Source of the DNA: Betaproteobacteria bacterium
GTDB lineage: Bacteria > Pseudomonadota > Gammaproteobacteria > Burkholderiales > SG8-39
Length of the DNA stretch: 8,400 bases
Assembly: GCA_019245555.1 (NCBI GenBank)
Contig: JAFARH010000406.1
Span: 1-8,400 of the forward strand
Direction of reading: 5' to 3'
Shown here: positions 5,455-8,400 of the stretch, one piece after another
Layout: each line of letters starts with the position of its first letter
Numbering within the stretch: position 1 is the first letter of the stretch
The notes under the pieces: generated by a model
What the model saw: the letters and a program-made list of their open reading frames with translations, nothing else
Told to the model about the DNA's origin: nothing
Database searches by the model: none
Program-made: the position numbers and the translations under genes

Positions 5455-6311
5455 AGTCCGTCGAAGTACTCCACCATTTTCTTTCGTGCGGCCGCGTCGG
5501 GCATCGGGCCCTCGCCGCCGGCGAGGTTGTCGCGCATGTGGTCGGGACGCGCGGTGCCTGGAATGGCGCACGTCACCGCCGGATGGCTGACGATCCACTT
5601 GAGGAAGTACTGCGCCCAGGTCGCAATGCCAAGCTCGGCTGCCCACGGTGGCAGCGCCTTGCCCTTCGTCCGCCTGAAAAGGGAGCTGCCGGCAAAGGGG
5701 CGATTGATAATGACGTTCACCTTCCGCGCGGCGGCAAACGGCAGGAGGCGCTCCTCGGCCTCGCGCTCGGCGAGCGAATAGTTGATCTGCAGGAAGTCGT
5801 ATGGCGCCGCCTTCAGCGTGCGCTCGACTTCGCCGTAAGCGGACGAGGTGTAGTGCGTGATGCCGATGTAGCGGATGCGTCCCTTCTGCTTCCAGTCCTG
5901 CAGGGTCTTCGTGTGCGTGGCGACGTCGACGAGGTTATGGATCTGCATGAGGTCCATGACTTTTACGCGCAGCCGCTTGAACGACGTCTCCATCTGCTCG
6001 ATGCCATCTTCACGTCCGCTCGTCCAGACCTTGGTGGCGACGAAGAGCCTTTCACGCATTGCAAGCTCCGCGATCAGATCGCCGGCGACCGACTCGGAAG
6101 TGCCATACATCGGCGATGAGTCGACGACGTTGCCGTCAAGGAGCTTCAGTACTTCGCGTAAAGGCGCGCGTGCGGCGGAATCATTTCCGACGTCGAATGT
6201 TTGCCACGTGCCAAGGCCGATTTTCGGGAGCTTCACCTGAGCTTGCGGGAATGTGCGGGCAGCATACAGACCAAGACTCGCAGCGAGGATCGCTCTTCTA
6301 CGCGAGTCCAT
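5451..6311 (-). CDS. Aldo/keto reductase with Tat-like leader
   Basis: A 286-residue aldo/keto reductase, a TIM barrel that reduces aldehydes or ketones with NADPH. The full catalytic tetrad is visible: D64 (NVVDSSPMYG), Y69, K94 (FVATKVW) and H125 (LMQIHNL). The C-terminal AIPGTARPDHMRDNLAG matches the cofactor-phosphate-binding region. The N-terminus, MDSRRRAILAASLGLYAART, has consecutive arginines followed by a hydrophobic stretch, so a Tat export signal is likely, with possible cleavage near PQA (22-24). The AKR domain begins right after it at KLPKIGLGTW. No good ribosome site precedes the ATG at 6309-6311, but the next in-frame methionine, M68, would remove catalytic D64. It is the first gene of a two-gene minus-strand unit with the DJ-1-like protein. 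The physiological substrate is unknown. Confidence 0.9.
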   Translation of the reverse strand: MDSRRRAILAASLGLYAARTFPQAQVKLPKIGLGTWQTFDVGNDSAARAPLREVLKLLDGNVVDSSPMYGTSESVAGDLIAELAMRERLFVATKVWTSGREDGIEQMETSFKRLRVKVMDLMQIHNLVDVATHTKTLQDWKQKGRIRYIGITHYTSSAYGEVERTLKAAPYDFLQINYSLAEREAEERLLPFAAARKVNVIINRPFAGSSLFRRTKGKALPPWAAELGIATWAQYFLKWIVSHPAVTCAIPGTARPDHMRDNLAGGEGPMPDAAARKKMVEYFDGL

Positions 6312-6361
6312 GATGGATTGATGATAGCCTGAGCAACATAGACTATGAAGCAGGAGAAATC
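6312..6361. promoter_or_regulatory. Divergent intergenic region between two oxidoreductase genes
   Basis: Fifty bases separate the divergent starts of the aldo/keto reductase (6311, minus) and the Rossmann-fold oxidoreductase (6362, plus). The plus-strand gene has a good Shine-Dalgarno, AGGAG at 6352-6356, five bases before its ATG. TTGATG (6318-6323) and GACTAT (6341-6346) stand 17 bases apart, but the second matches a -10 box poorly and would place the transcript start inside the ribosome site. No promoter is therefore assigned with confidence. Confidence 0.4.
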
Positions 6362-7057
6362 ATGAAGCGACGCGCATTCCTATTCGCAATGACCGCCGCG
6401 GCTGTGATGCCTGCGTTGGCGCAGGGCAAGCCAACGAAGATCGGCATCATCGGCTCCGGCCGCATCGGATCGACCTTCGGCACGCTCTGGGCGAAAGCCG
6501 GGCACGAGATCATGTTCTCCGACCGCGACGCCGATGTAGCGAAGAAGGCCGCCGAAGCGGTGGGCACGAAAGCGCTCAGCGGCAGCGTGGAGCAAGCCGT
6601 CGCCTTCGGCGACGTAGTGTTCATCGCGGTGCCTTACGGCGCACTTCCGGCGATCGCGCAGCAGGTCGGGTCGCAGCTCAAGGGCAAGGTCGTGATCGAT
6701 CCGAATAATCCGGTGCCCGCGCGTGATGGTGAGCTCGGCGCACAGGCGAAGGAAAAGGGCGCGGCGATCTCGACGGCCGCCATCCTGCCGGGAGCGAAGC
6801 TGGTGCGGGCGTTCAACTCCTGGGGATATCAGACCATGGCGCGCGAGGCGAACCGTCCGGCACCGCGCATGGCGATCCCGATCGCGGCGGATGATCCCGG
6901 CGCGCTCAAGGTTGGCATCCAGCTCGTTTCCGATGCCGGCTTCGACCCGGTGCCGGCAGGTTCGCTGGCCGCGTCAAAAGCGTTCGATCTCGGCTCGTCG
7001 GTGTCGGGCAAGGTGATGACCGCCGACGAGATGCGCAAGGCACTGTCGCTCAACTGA
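6362..7057 (+). CDS. F420-dependent-NADP-reductase-like Rossmann oxidoreductase with RR leader
   Basis: A 231-residue protein of the NADP oxidoreductase, coenzyme F420-dependent family (F420_oxidored). Residues 1-20 (MKRRAFLFAMTAAAVMPALA) look like a Tat signal peptide with RRAFL and cleavage at ALA/QG. The mature domain starts with the dinucleotide loop KIGIIGSGRIGSTFG (26-40), followed by the second strand IMFSDRDADVAKK, which resembles NADP-binding relatives. The middle part, VVFIAVPYGALPAIAQQ and KVVIDPNNPVP, fits family members. C-terminal ASKAFDLGSSVSGK may form the substrate side. In bacteria without F420, such proteins act on unknown substrates. The start is set by AGGAG at 6352-6356. 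The following transporter frame overlaps or abuts its stop. If exported, it would need to be folded with bound cofactor in the cytoplasm, as Tat allows. Confidence 0.87.
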   Translation: MKRRAFLFAMTAAAVMPALAQGKPTKIGIIGSGRIGSTFGTLWAKAGHEIMFSDRDADVAKKAAEAVGTKALSGSVEQAVAFGDVVFIAVPYGALPAIAQQVGSQLKGKVVIDPNNPVPARDGELGAQAKEKGAAISTAAILPGAKLVRAFNSWGYQTMAREANRPAPRMAIPIAADDPGALKVGIQLVSDAGFDPVPAGSLAASKAFDLGSSVSGKVMTADEMRKALSLN

Positions 7058-7098
7058 GCCGCTGGCTCGCGAAGGTCGTAGCAGTTCGGCCGGAGGAG

Positions 7099-8307
7099 GT
7101 GCGCGCGCTCCTCTGGTCGTTTGCCTACTTCTTCTGCCTCCTCGCCAGCTATTACATCCTGCGGCCGCTGCGCGACGAGATGGGCGTCGCCGGCGGGGTG
7201 AGGAACCTGCAGTGGCTCTTCACCGGCACCTTCCTCGTCATGCTTGCCGCCGTGCCGCTCTACGGCGCCCTCGTCGCGCGCTTGCCGCGGCGCCAATTCA
7301 TCCCGCTGGTCTACCACTTCTTCGTGGCGAACCTCGCGATCTTCTGGATCCTCCTCGCGCTCGGCATCGAGCGGCAGAACGTGGCGCGCGTGTTCTTCAT
7401 CTGGCTCAGCGTGTTCAACTTCTTCGCGGTCTCCGTGTTCTGGTCGTTCATGGCGGACCTCTACAGCTCCGACCAGGCGAAGCGGCTATATGGCTTCATC
7501 GCGGCGGGCGGAAGCGCCGGAGCGCTCATAGGGCCCGCGATCACGATCGTTCTCTCCGAGAGGATCGGCGCGGCCAATCTGATCATCGTTGCGGCGGTAT
7601 TACTGGAGCTCGCTGTGCTCTGCGTTACGCGGCTCGAAGTCAGGGACGCGATGCCCCGCAGGCAGGAGAAGATCGGCGGCGGCGCCATCGACGGATTTCT
7701 GCTGGTGCTGCGCTCGCCCTACATCGCGGGGATCATGTGCTGGGTGGCGACGCTATCGATCGTTGCGACGTTCCTGTATTTCGAGCAGGCTTCGATCGTC
7801 GCTGCAGCTTCGGATGATCCGGCGGTGCGCACGCGCATATTCGCCACCGTAGATCTGACGGTCGGTTTTCTCACGCTCGCGGTGCAGTTCGTCGCCACGG
7901 GCAAGCTGATCGAGCGCTTCGGCGTCGGCCCGGCGCTCGCGCTACTGCCGTTCGTGTTCGCGGTCGGTTTCGCGATCCTCGGCGCCTGGCCCATGCTTGC
8001 GGTGGTCATTGCTTTCCAGGCGCTGCAGCGGACGGCCAATTTTGGGATTTCAAACCCAGCGCGCGAGGCGCTGTTCCCGGTGCTGCATCGCGATGAGAAA
8101 TACAAGGCGAAGAACGTGATCGATACCATAGTGCCGCGTGGCGCCGATGCCTTAGGCGGCTGGCTGGTCGCCGGGCTGCGCGCGCTCGGAATGGAAGCGC
8201 TCGCGCTGACGGCGTGTGTGCTTTCGGTCGCAATGATCGTTCTGTCCATCGGCCTCGGCCGCGCTCAAGTGCGCCGCGCTATAGTAGGTACGCAAAAGCA
8301 GGGCTAA
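7099..8307 (+). CDS. 12-helix MFS / nucleotide-transporter-like carrier
   Basis: A polytopic inner-membrane carrier of 402 residues when read from GTG at 7099. About twelve hydrophobic segments can be marked: roughly residues 3-22, 36-58, 70-95, 100-125, 130-155, 158-176, 208-230, 248-272, 278-298, 300-320, 345-362 and 368-390. The motif FFCLLASYYILRPLRDEMGV is characteristic of a family usually annotated as MFS or NTP/NDP-exchange-like transporters, often found in betaproteobacteria. What it carries is unknown. The start is uncertain. The frame is open upstream, and from CTG at 7054 it reads LSRWLAKVVAVRPEEVRALL, which resembles the N-terminus of relatives as remembered, yet contains no ATG, GTG or TTG before 7099. 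The GTG has GGAGG only two bases away, too close for normal initiation. The true protein may begin at 7054, overlapping the previous stop in CTGA. Confidence 0.85.
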   Translation: MRALLWSFAYFFCLLASYYILRPLRDEMGVAGGVRNLQWLFTGTFLVMLAAVPLYGALVARLPRRQFIPLVYHFFVANLAIFWILLALGIERQNVARVFFIWLSVFNFFAVSVFWSFMADLYSSDQAKRLYGFIAAGGSAGALIGPAITIVLSERIGAANLIIVAAVLLELAVLCVTRLEVRDAMPRRQEKIGGGAIDGFLLVLRSPYIAGIMCWVATLSIVATFLYFEQASIVAAASDDPAVRTRIFATVDLTVGFLTLAVQFVATGKLIERFGVGPALALLPFVFAVGFAILGAWPMLAVVIAFQALQRTANFGISNPAREALFPVLHRDEKYKAKNVIDTIVPRGADALGGWLVAGLRALGMEALALTACVLSVAMIVLSIGLGRAQVRRAIVGTQKQG

Positions 8308-8315
8308 GGGGATCT

Positions 8316-8322
8316 AAGGGAG
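8316..8322 (+). promoter_or_regulatory. Shine-Dalgarno deciding the start of the LemA-family gene
   Basis: AAGGGAG stands six bases before the ATG at 8329 and directly against the in-frame ATG at 8323. Spacing favours 8329 as the start. Confidence 0.6.
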
Positions 8323-8328
8323 ATGAGC

Positions 8329-8400
8329 ATGGGTTGGGTATTCCTCGGCATCGTCGTCGTCGCTGCGTTCTGGGCGATCGCCATCTACAACGGCCTCGTC
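8329..8400 (+). CDS. lemA: LemA-family membrane protein, 5' end only (runs off right edge)
   Basis: The first 24 codons read MGWVFLGIVVVAAFWAIAIY followed by NGLV. This is the single N-terminal membrane helix and YNxLV junction typical of LemA-family proteins, whose conserved helical domain would follow beyond the window. An in-frame ATG at 8323 would add two residues (MS), but ribosome-site spacing favours 8329. It lies 21 bases after the transporter stop on the same strand, so co-transcription is possible. In many proteobacteria LemA is followed by TPM-domain membrane proteins; this cannot be checked here. Its function is poorly defined. Confidence 0.8.
   Translation, partial: MGWVFLGIVVVAAFWAIAIYNGLV

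Noticed and set aside
5455..5646. N-terminal extension of the DJ-1-like protein
   Set aside because: The added 64 residues are arginine-rich, lie over the aldo/keto reductase C-terminus in another frame and lack homology; the ATG at 5454 in the ATGA overlap is the natural start.
6829..7317. Antisense open frame across the oxidoreductase/transporter junction
   Set aside because: It lies opposite two convincing genes with no recognisable domain and no ribosome site.

Overview
The window is GC-rich, densely coded bacterial DNA. Its gene types (a LivJ/LivH-type ABC importer, an MFS carrier followed by LemA) and its strong codon bias suggest a proteobacterium, most likely a betaproteobacterium of the Burkholderiales/Rhodocyclales kind. 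That assignment comes from remembered protein resemblance, not a database search. No rRNA, tRNA, CRISPR array, insertion sequence or phage gene was seen.

Layout. Positions 1-1581 (minus strand) hold the start of a branched-chain-amino-acid-type ABC importer locus: a periplasmic binding protein (415-1581), then the 5' part of a LivH-type permease (1-360), which runs off the left edge. The 54-bp gap between them is almost filled by a near-perfect palindrome (362-407). Diverging from the binding protein across a 52-bp gap is a plus-strand block of three overlapping genes (1634-4891). Two are paralogous cytoplasmic proteins resembling the catalytic core of reductive dehalogenases and QueG, each with eight cysteines arranged for two [4Fe-4S] clusters. 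The third is a PaaK-like (phenylacetate-CoA-ligase-like) adenylate-forming enzyme. The simplest reading is an uptake-plus-metabolism module: the importer brings in an organic, perhaps aromatic, acid; the ligase makes a CoA thioester; and the two Fe-S proteins carry out a reductive, possibly corrinoid-dependent, step. The substrate is unknown. This is the most interesting part of the window.

Positions 4888-6311 (minus strand) hold an aldo/keto reductase with a Tat-like leader, followed with a 4-bp overlap by a DJ-1/PfpI-family protein. The DJ-1-like gene converges on the ligase gene so tightly that the two stop codons share the tetranucleotide CTAG. Diverging from the aldo/keto reductase is a second dinucleotide-type oxidoreductase (6362-7057), with an F420-dependent-NADP-reductase-like Rossmann fold and also an RR leader.

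Positions 7058-8400 (plus strand) hold a 12-helix carrier of the MFS / nucleotide-transporter-like kind with an ambiguous start, then the first codons of a LemA-family membrane protein that runs off the right edge. Every stretch over 300 bases is occupied by a gene.
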